From Scytalidium lignicola (lineage: Eukaryota > Ascomycota > Leotiomycetes), in the NCBI GenBank assembly GCA_002812745.2, contig NCSJ02000017.1, forward strand, positions 186,001-250,000: 64,000 nt of DNA, read 5' to 3'. A model generated the notes under the pieces. That model was not told the origin of the DNA, searched no databases, and worked only from the letters and a program-made list of their open reading frames with translations. A program made the translations under genes and the position numbers. Positions 35,780-45,889 of the stretch are shown here, one piece after another (position 1 is the stretch's first letter; each line of letters opens with the position of its first letter).

Positions 35780-36318
35780 TTGCATCCCAATCAATAATTC
35801 TTGAGCCCTTTAGATACAAAAGAAAGTTGAGGGACCTCGAAAGTTAGCCACGAGTGGGGGGTAATGATAATAATACGACATCTTGCTTCCCCTAAATCTT
35901 AATTTTGTGAATTATGGGACGAGAAGAGCAGTATATGTATATTGAAACCCCATATATGGAAATTAATAGTACGATTAGCATACTTTCACAGTTGCCCCAA
36001 TCACACAGACTATTCTATGTCTAGTTTCGAACACTCGGCAAATCAGCCTGAAACCGACGTAATTTCGAGATTTAGGAAATGCTAAAAAGGAACTCTTTCC
36101 TAAAATTGTTAGCAGAATTATTAACATAGAAAGAATTCTCCGACGCTGGTTTATATTCTACAATATGTACTCTAGATAACGCATCGACCACTAGGGATAC
36201 ACTCAAACTTAGTAATACCGCAAGCTTCTGCGTTAGATCAACCAAAACAACTTGATGCTCTATCATTCCATCCCGTTCTGCTCCATCTAATACTATCCTA
36301 CTCTTTCCGCCCTTGAAA
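35780..36318. other. Intergenic stretch after the P450 fragment
   Basis: About 540 AT-rich bases with no P450 continuation on any frame and no supported gene. The minus frame 36072-36266 has no domain. Confidence 0.45.
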
Positions 36319-37404
36319 CTATAAGACAGATCCCGCTTTAGTAGCTCTCCCTGGTTGAGGAATTATAAGAGTAGTGTGAGTGGCTGTTGCAATGAGTCTT
36401 CCACTTTCGTTTATAATTTTAACATCCATATCAAATCTTCCATTACTACACTCATTCATAACAGTCCTTTGGAGTAACCACTCTCCCCCCTTACATTCAC
36501 TTTTGAAATCAATGTTTAGGCACATGGTTGGTGTCGCCCATTTCATTACTGCCTGGAGGCCTCTTTTCTCGTAGTTCAGGACCATTGGAGGAAGCTGATC
36601 CTCATTAGCTTTGGTCAACAAGCGATTTATGCAACAGTACTAAAGTGAGGACTTCGATACTTACAAGGTCAAATATAAAACCTAGATGGGCAGTAGTAAA
36701 GGAGTCATCATCGTCATCTAGTTTCATCCACATATCCCTAGCATTCTGTCCCACAGAAGGAGACCACAGTGGATTAGGACCTCCTTTAACAGTATAGGTC
36801 CGACACTTCGAACTCGTAGGACTGAGATGGTAGAAAAACCCATCAACCCATCGTTGACAATCCTTAACTCGGTCTGGGACATTGAAAGCCGGTATCTCAA
36901 TTCTGTGACCACCAGAAGCCGAGAGATTACCTTGAGTAACAAGCGCAATTACACAAATTTGACCTTTCGGGTCTCGAAGTTCCACTTGCAAAACTGAATG
37001 TTTTGATCCGATCTTAAGGTCATTTATCACGATAGTAGCTAAACCTTGTGGTAGAGGATCCATGTACTGAATTTGCAAATGAATGGTATCTGGTTGGTTC
37101 TTTTTTGCATATTTTTTAAAGTACTTTTGACTAGTGGAAATAATGAGGGCTGCGCAGTATCCGCCATGGGCGTGAAGACCAAAATAACCTATTTCATATC
37201 ATCAGCAGAGGATCTAGTTTAACACGCAGCTAAATATTCACTAGGTGAGCACCAGTCTTTCGGCACAAAGGCTGAAAATGAATTATCTGATCCCCTAAGT
37301 GATGTTGTGCTGATTGCTTTTGAGAATGTGGTGGTCTCATATCCTAGCGGTTTCCAGTGCGGAGTCACATCCGGGTGACTATTTGGAAGGTGTGCATTCG
37401 CCAT
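36319..37404 (-). CDS. Hot-dog-fold acyl-CoA thioesterase-like protein
   Basis: Predicted to hydrolyse acyl-CoA or a related thioester; such proteins serve fatty acid metabolism or polyketide release. Minus-strand exons: 37404-37242, 37188-36665 and 36600-36319; 322 residues. Signs are the GLHAHGGYCAALIISTSQKY segment (family HGGY block), IHLQIQYMDPLPQG, VLQVELRDPKGQICVIAL in the first hot-dog half, and the second half LNIDFKSECKGGEWLLQR, ending SGRLIATATHTTLII, typical of double-hot-dog 4HBT_3 proteins. The first intron uses donor GTGAAT at 37241 (53 nt); a donor nearer the acceptor would leave only 35 nt. Exon 3 start (GAT after AATGAG) is the weaker call. It lies next to P450 and regulator relics. 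Confidence 0.75.
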
Positions 37405-38765
37405 AGTTTTCAGTTCTTAATTTTAACTAGATATCAAAATTAAGAACTGAAGAATTATGGGAAAAGAGGAGGTACGTTAAGAGTGCCGAAGAATCTCAAA
37501 TTTACGGGTCATAGAGATAACCCAATCCGTCCTTAGCCGAGTAAGCTGACGGTGATCAACTTCCCATATAGTTTAATCGTCGGCCAATCATACTCGTCCT
37601 CTGGTAGTCGGAATAAGCAGATGCAGCAAATAAGCAGATATTTGGAATTAAACTATAATAATTAACTATTTTTCAAAGTATTATCTTTTTAAATTCTATG
37701 GTTGTTAAGTTTTTAAAAGTTGAATTTTCTCGATTTTGCAGTAATTTTCACAGTGGGCCGGTAGACTGGGTGAACTGGTAGACTTGGAATTATGTAATAG
37801 GGTGCATGATCTAATGGAATAGTAAAAATTAAGCAAATTTAGTAGTCTGAATTGTTCTCTAACAAGCTCAAGAACTATTTAATATCTGGAATTCCAATTC
37901 TAAAAGCATATCTATTTCAACCGTCATATTTTGCATAAATTTATATGACCTCTTGTCAGTACACTCCTGTTCTGTATACAACTAATACGATTATTAGGGT
38001 CTTATTAGAGATAGATAAATCTTATTTGATTTAAAGAAAAATAGTTGCTGAGACTGCCAGGTTATGATATTTCTCAATCTTCTGCGTAGACTAGGAATTA
38101 GATAAGTTACTTCCATTGATTGGGTCGAAGATTTTGCATAGATAACCTAAATTTACACCTTTACAAATCATAATCCATCCACATCTACGCCGTTTCGGCC
38201 GAAGTAGGGTTAGCTGATGAAAACTTCACAACACCATCGCAATAAAAGCCGATATTATTATACTTCAATTATCCCCAATGCCAAAGAAATGATAAACTAA
38301 TTAGAGGATTGTGTATAATTTGTAATCATATCGAACAGTTTGTTCAGGTGTACAAAAGAACGTAAATTCGAGTAATACTTAAGACAATTTACTAACTTTT
38401 ACGGTATGCCCCTCTGGGAAAGTAGTTTTGACGTAAATCTGCTGACGTGGTAAATGCCACCGCCTCAAATACATAGTTTCGGTCATTGGCTTAGTGACGA
38501 GATTTATATAAAATAATGACCTCGGCCGAGCTCCCAAGGGTCAGCCTTACGCCACCAAATGCAAGACTTCCAATAAAACAACTCCATCAATGATCTTAAT
38601 AACCAGACTCTTATGCAACTATTGATTAGCTCACTTGGCTCTCGTATGGGTGGTGGTGGATGATGAGTAGTATATTATGTCCATCGTTCATATATAGTTG
38701 ATGTCCTTCCATTTTGATCATCTAGAAATAACTTCTGCATATATCAATTCCCAGTCATCTACATC
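37405..38765. other. Divergent promoter region, AT-rich
   Basis: About 1.36 kb between the thioesterase (leftward) and the GFA gene (rightward). At 37410-37452 the sequence tcagttcttaattttaa... is followed by its near reverse complement ...ttaagaactga, a perfect-looking hairpin of about 18 bases per arm. No gene seen. Confidence 0.45.
37411..37451. repeat. Short inverted repeat upstream of thioesterase start
   Basis: The arm cagttcttaattttaa is mirrored by ttaaaattaagaactga around a small centre (agatatcaaa). It lies within 50 bases of the thioesterase ATG, so it would sit in its leader or promoter as a stem-loop or dyad site. The symmetry is seen directly; the role is open. Confidence 0.55.
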
Positions 38766-39224
38766 ATGTCTACCGGTAGTTGCTTGTGTGGGAATGTGAA
38801 GTATAGATTTGACGGAGAGCCAGGAGCAGCAGTAAGTGTCTCTTCTTCTACGTATAACTAACCAGCTCATTACTGCTAGGTGGTCTGCCACTGCCTGACA
38901 TGCCAGAAATTCACTGGAACAGCATTTACGACAAATATTCCCGTGCCTAAGTCAAACTTCAAGGTATTCTCTGGGACGCCCAAGACTTTCAATGCGAAAC
39001 ATCATGAAGTTGACATGACACTGACGATCCACTTCTGCTCGGAATGTGGGACGGTGGTCTACAAAGAGGCCGATGGGGATGCTTTTAAAGACGTGGTTCT
39101 AGTTCAAGCTGGAACCATGACTGACGGCATTGATGTACAGGTGCCGCAAGCCGAGTTATGGTTAAAAAATAAAGCTAAATGGCTTCCAACGGTGGAAGGT
39201 ACCAGCCAGCTGCAGGGGTTTTAG
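38766..39224 (+). CDS. GFA/CENP-V-fold zinc protein (intact ligands)
   Basis: Small protein of 136 residues in two exons, 38766-38831 and 38880-39224 (donor GTAAGT, acceptor CTAG). It belongs to the glutathione-dependent formaldehyde-activating enzyme-like family; fungal members are mostly uncharacterised. Zinc motifs are complete: CLCG (C6, C8), CHCLTCQKFTG (C25, C27, C30) and FCSECGTVVY. The C-terminus ELWLKNKAKWLPTVEG is the usual closing block. It is a useful contrast to the GFA gene at 18919-19377, whose third CHCxxC ligand is Glu. Confidence 0.92.
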
Positions 39225-40248
39225 TTGATACTATTTAATGAGCATCATTTTATGCTACTCATGCAACGTTAAATATTTAGTCACGGGCTTTATCATTTCA
39301 ATAGCCTCTTAAGCATGAAATTGTATCTCACATTTTAAGTCAGACTCAATCATTATTACATATAAATATAACCTCAGTAGCCTCTCCTACCGGAAGCACC
39401 ACTTAAGCTACCAGTCGTAATACGGTGTCAACGGGTAAGGCACGTAGCGCAGTCTGCGCAGGGCAGCTCTAAATTAAACTGTTGCTGATCTTGGTTATCT
39501 CCGTTCTAGAGCGGAGCTATTGTACGTGACCGTTCCTAAGTGCAGGGGATCTTTAGTTCCGCCCTCGGAATAGCTAGATCAAGGGTTATGTCTGTACCAT
39601 TATTACACGGATGCGGTTAAATGCGCAAACAGCACGACAGTTGCGCATATCTACCTATAAGTAAACCATCTTATAATCCATTGCATAAGTTTCTCCTATT
39701 TCAGGTGTCAATTTAATCTCAAGTGTACCACGATTTGAAAGATAGCTGGGTTTCAAAAAAAGAATCTAGACCACAGCGGTGAGGCGCGCTGAGCTTGTCA
39801 AAGCCTAGCATGTTTCTGTTGGATGGGGACATTTGCGACTTTTCGTTTCGCAAGACATATTAAAGGGGAGATGCGGTCTTGCTGAATTGTCAGATGGTAA
39901 CGTTTCTTACGCCAAGTGCTAAGCTTAACCTATAAACAATCTACTAGAAACTGATCTTCAGGGCTAACATCGGCCGATCTTCAAAACTTTAACTCCTTCT
40001 GGCCCCGACTGGGTCAGCCCTTAGTTCATCCTAAGTACTGTATATTGAAAATACGAGGTTATGAAAACAAATTCCTCATTTCGATCTTTGCCCACCGGAC
40101 CGGATTAGTTATGATGCGTTCTGTATTGTATTTAAAAGGCGTAGAACCCACAGCTTTAGGAATTCGTTCTCATCCTCAACCTCTTCTTCTACTTTGTACA
40201 TAATTCATAACTAAAGGAGCGCCAGATTGCTCCTTGCCTAACGCCAAA
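39225..40248. other. Intergenic region with LPMO promoter
   Basis: About 1 kb with no supported gene. The right end holds the promoter of the AA14-like gene. Confidence 0.45.
40128..40137 (+). promoter_or_regulatory. TATA-like box of the AA14-like gene
   Basis: TATTTAAAAG lies about 112-121 bases upstream of the ATG at 40249, a normal fungal spacing, and is followed by a pyrimidine-rich leader (40168-40200). Confidence 0.5.
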
Positions 40249-41175
40249 ATGATTGCTGTTCAAGCCGCCACCCTTCTTGCCCTTGCGGCAACATCCCAAG
40301 CTCACATAATGGGATGGTCAAAGGGTATGTACTGCAAGGGAGGGAACGATCCAACTGTCGACGACCCAAATACCAGTTTGGCCGTCAACCCTCTTTGGAT
40401 GCTTTCAAAGCAGGACTTTTGGTTCCAACACGACCGTGGATGTGATCTTGCGCCTCCTCCTGAAGGCGAATTCCTCGAGCTTCCTGCCGGTGGTCAAGTC
40501 CAGGTTGAGATGTCTCACAACCGCGGGCAAACAACACTATCATCCAGTGGGGCAAATGCAGGTGAATGGCCTGATGGAAAACCTCATCCTGAAAACTGGA
40601 ACGGAAATAACGTTCCCGGAGAGGGCTGTATTCAAGATGATGGTGGTATGCATACTTCTAACCAGAGTACTGTTGCTGGATCTGCTCTGGCTATTAGCTA
40701 CCAGTCTAACCTTGAAGACGTCACTTTGGACAACTTGGTTGTGTTCACCGTCCTTCCCAATACTCCGTGGAAACGAATTGCGATATATGATGTCCCAGCT
40801 GATCTTCCTCCATGCCCAGAAGGCGGCTGCCACTGCGCATTCCTGTGGGTTCCATTGGGATGCGGGGAGCCAAACATGTATATGGGAGGGTATAAATGCA
40901 ATGTTACTGGATCCACGTCTACTAGGACTGTTGGTGTTGCACAGCCACCTACCTTCTGCGGAGATGATGCTTCACAGTGCCAGGCTGGCCCGAAGCAAAT
41001 GATTGTATGGAACCAACTGGAGGCTAACAACGTTGTCGTTCCTGATGGACAATCCCCTGGATATAACCTGAAAACCGGTTTTGCTCCTGGTAATTTACTA
41101 CCTCTGATTCTTTATCTAATCATCGTAACATAGCTAACATGCGAAACAGGTGCGCAAAATGATATTTTTGTCTAA
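40249..41175 (+). CDS. AA14-like secreted lytic polysaccharide monooxygenase
   Basis: Predicted copper enzyme that oxidatively cuts polysaccharide (AA14 founders act on xylan bound to cellulose). Exons 40249-41089 and 41150-41175; 288 residues. The ATG at 40249 gives an 18-residue signal peptide ([18 protein letters not shown]) whose cleavage exposes His as the first mature residue ([11 protein letters not shown]), as required for the histidine brace. Further family-like blocks are [54 protein letters not shown], where His135 is the likely second brace ligand, and [15 protein letters not shown]. Cysteines are numerous. No carbohydrate-binding module or GPI site is seen. AA14 is the best match by motif memory; an uncharacterised AA14-related family is the alternative. 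Confidence 0.78.
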
Positions 41176-42109
41176 AACTCCAGGTCGAGTTGGACCAGCT
41201 AAATGTAAACATCCGAGGGTGTTGAAAAGCACCTTTGAGAGCTTGTCCCAAAAATTAGAAGGTCTAAATACCAAAGGAGGAAGACATGAGGTAGTTTGTT
41301 ATGTTACCAAACTCCTTTTCTCTCTGAAAAGCTTAGATGGTTGAGAGCCATAGTAATACATAAATACAATTGGTATTTAACCATTACCTTTAATCGTGGT
41401 TACTTTCATAATTAGCACGTGCGATTATCTTTTAACTAAGTGGTTCTAATTTCCCCGTTTTTACCACAGGTAAAAGTACCCAAGTATTGTTGCATAGCTG
41501 CCTGCGAGGAGAACGTTGAGCTACGTGTAGCATCATGGAACTCTAGCCTAGCTCCCGATGTTCTCTTAATCAAAATATTTACTAGCGTCTTATTGCCGTT
41601 TTGGTATATAAAATGACAGGCATTTAATTATGTAATCCTTAGACTAATAATAATGTACTCTTGAGAGAACAATAAAGAAGTTTAGTGTTTAACTACTATA
41701 GCGGGATAAAGGCACATTTTATAGGACATAGAAGACTGTACAGGCACCTTTGCTACAAAATTGCAACGTTGGGATCATCCCAAAGGGCCTTCCCTCTTCC
41801 CATTAAACAATTTCACCCTTCACCTTAAGCAAAAGTCCGTCTAACCTCAACAGATTCACAAGTTGGGTCCTCTGAAATTCCACCGCCCACAATCCTGTCA
41901 GAGTGAGTGTTGCACAGAGTGAGGAGATGTCAGACCGGTAGCAGTTATAGTAGTAGCAATAAGTAGATAGGTTACGGTTAGGGCCTCGCGAGTAATACTA
42001 TATTCGACTAAAAGATAGAATACAAATTGATCTCTTATCCTTCTAATAATGAAGAAGAATAGTACTTATATATTATAAAAAAGATATATCAAAGTTACAA
42101 CTAGGTAGC
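41176..42109. other. Intergenic region between convergent genes
   Basis: About 930 bases between the stops of the LPMO and the MFS gene. An imperfect inverted repeat (gagaacgttgagcta and its partner tagctcccgatgttctc) lies at about 41511-41566. The rest is AT-rich and featureless. Confidence 0.45.
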
Positions 42110-43760
42110 TTAGATAACGTAACGGAAACTCTTCTGCAATCGCCTCACAGTGGAAGTATCAACTCCCTCAAACTCAGCTGTCTTCTGCAATCTGCTAATA
42201 TCCATTTCTACGAGCGTAGCATCTTCCGTCTCTCGACGGGCCAGCTGTTTATTCTGTGCCTGAAGATAGAAACGTAGCAAACCCGCCATTAATAGGGCAA
42301 GGACTTGAAGACCAATACAACAGCCGAGGGCCGGTAGGTAATGGGGGGCGTCTTGCGTTCGGTAGGTATATGGAGTCCAGATAGTGGCGGAGTTGCCAAT
42401 CGAGTTGATGAAAGCGTAGGCTGCCGCTCGTTTCGCAGGAGGCCTAGGAATGGCGTTGGCGACCCATGAGTAGCATGTTCCATTCATTGCAAAGACGAAG
42501 ATAATAAGGAAGAAGGAGAAATATCGTGGCCCAAAGGTATCTGTTGTCATGAAGATGATGAAGCCCGCAATGGTGATCGGGATGGGATAGACGAAGAACC
42601 AGAAGCGATTTCCGAGTTTATCTGACAAAAATGAGTGGGCCATGCTGTAAAATACCATGAAGATGTACGGAGGAGCTACGAGAATGAGAGAGATTATGTG
42701 GTTGTATCCAAGTGTGGCCGTCAACGTGGGAAAGAAATTCTGAAATCCACTCGCACCTGTGATGGCCATATACGCAATGGCAAGTATGTAAGTCTTCGGA
42801 TCGATCATAGCGAGTTTTAATCCTCTAATTTGACTCGTTATGCCGGCTTCGTCGACATCTGCTTCGGCGGCTTCAATAGCCAGTCGCCGATTTGCGACGT
42901 GTTTCATCTCTGGCGACAACAGCTTCCAGGTATCTGGAAAGTCAGGTAATATTACACATATCATCAGTCCAATAGCGCAGGTGATAGAGCCCTCGATAAT
43001 GTATAGCCACTGCCATGCTGCCAGGCCACGAGCTCCTGCAAGTCCACTGAGAATACCAGCAGCAATCAAATTCCCGAAAGCACCGCTGATCAAAGAGCCA
43101 GAATAGAAGATACTCATTCGAAGTGCGAGTTCCTTTCTTGTATACCATTTAGAGAGATAGAACAACACGCCTGCAAAGAAAGGTGCCTCTAGAGACAGAG
43201 TTAGTCATGTGAAATATTATGGATGAGCACCAGTCACAGCACACACCAACAAGACCTAGAAGAAATCGACATGCTACGATGTCGCCATAATTCCTGACTT
43301 GGCTGGTCAAAGCAGATACGAGACCCCAAGCGATAACGAAAAAGCCGAGATATAGAGAGGGGCGGCCGATGTAGTTGAGCAACAAGTTCGAAGGAATCTG
43401 CATGAGAATGTAAGCGACGAAGAGAACCGAGAGACCGGTTTGATATTCGTCGCCATGTAGATGGAGGTCTTGCTCTAGTCCTTGCAGACGAGCAGCAGCA
43501 TAATTGTTCCTAGGTTTGAAATCAGTAAGAATGGCAAACTTGCGAAATAATNAAAAAGGTCTAACCAACCGATCGATGTAGTTCATCAAGTATACCAGAA
43601 TAACCAATGGCATGATCAATAAGTCGATTTTTCTTCGCAGCTTCTTTTCAATAACCAACTCATCCTCAGTGAGCTCGCCAAAGTGCATGACTTCATCATG
43701 AGATACGTTGGCTTTGTATCCTGAAGGATCACGGTCGTGCATGAAATCTAAATTCATCAT
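42110..43760 (-). CDS. MFS transporter, Dal5/allantoate permease-type anion:cation symporter
   Basis: Predicted plasma-membrane importer of a small organic anion (allantoate, nicotinate, pantothenate or similar). Minus-strand exons: 43760-43570, 43509-43247 and 43188-42110; 510 residues with about 12 membrane spans. The N-terminal cytosolic part ends in KIDLLIMPLVILVYLMNYID, then NNYAAARLQGLEQDL, GLSVLFVAYILMQIPSNLLL, and after splicing RFLLGLVEAPFFAGVLFYLS with KWYTRKELALRMSIFYSG, which is diagnostic for this family. The C-terminal half shows GTCYSWVANAIPRPPAKRAA. The N at 43552 lies in the first intron and does no harm. Substrate cannot be told from sequence. Confidence 0.9.
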
Positions 43761-45889
43761 ATTGAGGATAGGTTCACGGACTAAGGAACAATATCTTTTA
43801 TTTCCTGTATAATTTACAACTGAGCCTGTTCCCCTATCTCTCCCTTGGAAATGATAGCTGACTTCACTTTATTGCAAGATGTTTTTTTTTTTGTTTTTGT
43901 TTTGAAGGATTAATTTTACTATAATCAATAGTAAAAACACTCGTAGATGAATATTATGCGTGATCGTTGATGTCATTCCCCTGATGATATTGGTAGCTTC
44001 GTGGCAAATAAGGAGTATGAGGGGTGTAGTTGAATATCACGAATTAAGCGCTCTAGTTCTTCAAGATATATTACCTTTTATAAGAGGAGTCGATTTGCTT
44101 TTACCCCTCATTTGATACCTTGGTCCTCAACCCGGTATTTATAATCCTATCATTCATAAGCTGTTCATATTATGAGGCATGGGTTGGACGGGCATGCCGT
44201 GGCACAGGATACACTCGCACCTAGGCTGATCACTACCCCTTTTAATAATACTCGCACCCACATCGAGAAAGAGAAAATGGTAACAGGAGGTTTAGGCTGA
44301 ACTTATTGTAGCAAGAGGATATAGACATGGTAGGGACCATGGGTCTTCACGGTCTCGGGGGGCGAGTTAAGTCCGAAGTTATAGCTGTTGCTAACCAATA
44401 CAGGTTTAGGTATTAGATGCTACGATGCNTTTTTTTAAGTATATTACCTTAATCTGGTTGAATATAAATCCTACGGGAGATTAATTTAAGTACAGGATTG
44501 TATTATATAACAGCTAGGACTCGAAGCCTGCGATCGAGTATGATAAAGGGATGTACAGTAAAATTGGTTCTAATCGCACTTAGGTGTGAGGGTATCCTTC
44601 CCTACAGGGTCGTCTCCCCGCAGTTAATCCTGGCGTTGCGGGGTTTGCGGGGTTCGTGGTTTCACGACGGCGAAGAGTAATTATGATTAGCTACTTCCGG
44701 AAACGTTGTCAGTGGTCTATACACTAAGTAATTAACAAGCTCAAGAGCGTTAAACTAGTAAAGCTTAATAATACATTAATTAAGATAAACACTCCTTTTT
44801 ACGTGGTTGTCTTTTCCTGAACTTCTAAATTCCTTTTATATTCTAAATTTATTATATATTGATTTCTTTATNAAAACGTTCTAAGAACTATTGGAAGACG
44901 AAACAATTGATAAAGCTTTGCAAATTCCCTATATTTCAAAAAGTTATTCGCACTTTACTCTTAATGTAAAATACGGAAAATTGCCTTTAATAAGCTTAGC
45001 CTGTGTTTGTCCAAACTACTCTAATATAAAAACAGAGCTAGAAGAGAAGTTCCGATGAAATAGTTTATTCAAATGCTATTGTGGTATGGTCCGTATGGGG
45101 GACTTAGACAGTGCTCTTTCCTAGCCTTAGGACACAGTAAGTAGCTCCATAAATAGGGCAGCGAGGCTACTCTGAATAAAATATGCCTCTTCATGATCTT
45201 AGTTCTGGCTGGTTGCTGGTGTTGTGTTTGTCTAGTAGTGTGGCAAAACTCAAAGACTCCAGTCCATTAGGACCAAGATTACCTCTTTGCTCCTTATCCT
45301 TGCTGTCGTACATGCCGACAGTGCACTCGACAGCACTCCCTCACTATATGAGTACTGCTACGCACCTCGTATAGTTTAGAATAAGAAGCCAGATCAAACG
45401 CCTAGCTTAACAATCGGCAATATGTTAAATGGATTAAAAGTGGTACATGTTAATAGGCTAAGTCTTCATTATTTACTAATACTTATATGCTGCCTAGCTC
45501 TAGTAAAACTGATAGACTTGACATAGTAAATTCATCATAGTTAAATACGGTCATATTTATGCTTCTTATTTACGGATTGTGCTATAATACCATGTTTTAT
45601 GCAATATTTAGAGTTATGAACATACGATATAACGATATTTGACCAAATTCTACCGATATTACTGAATATCGAATTTTGTATGGGAATTTAATCGGGACAA
45701 GAAAATTTATCGCTATATCGAGGATATCGTTATATCGCATATCGTTACGGAGAGTTTCCACTGTACTCATGTGCACTCTCAGACTTCTCTATGAATAAAG
45801 ATATAATGAAAAATAGACAATTATTTAATAAAGCAAGAATATATTTAGAAGGATAGCAAAATGAAGCACACAACCGATTTTCAGAATTT
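43761..45889. other. AT-rich intergenic region with possible transposon end
   Basis: About 2.1 kb without a supported gene. It contains two Ns (44429, 44872), each next to a homopolymer, and at its right end a 17-base inverted repeat and a pogo/Tigger-like terminus (described separately). The frame 45183-45374 has no domain. Confidence 0.45.
45622..45763. mobile_element. Possible pogo/Tigger-type DNA transposon end
   Basis: Read from the right, the sequence starts CAGTGGAAACTCTCCGTAAC directly after a TA dinucleotide (45764-45765), then goes into CGATATAACG-rich sequence. That is the general look of pogo-like transposon ends. The 17-base arm 45724-45740 matches the reverse complement of 45622-45638 at 16 positions. 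No transposase or matching opposite terminus was found nearby, so this is a fragment or a small non-autonomous copy at best. Confidence 0.35.

Noticed and set aside
34511..43760. Active secondary-metabolite gene cluster
   Set aside because: No synthase core gene (PKS, NRPS, terpene cyclase) is present; the P450 and the regulator are dead.
43761..45180. Possible 5S rRNA or tRNA gene in GC-richer patches near 44340 and 44600
   Set aside because: The patches do not show the 5S internal control region or tRNA A and B boxes as far as I can read.
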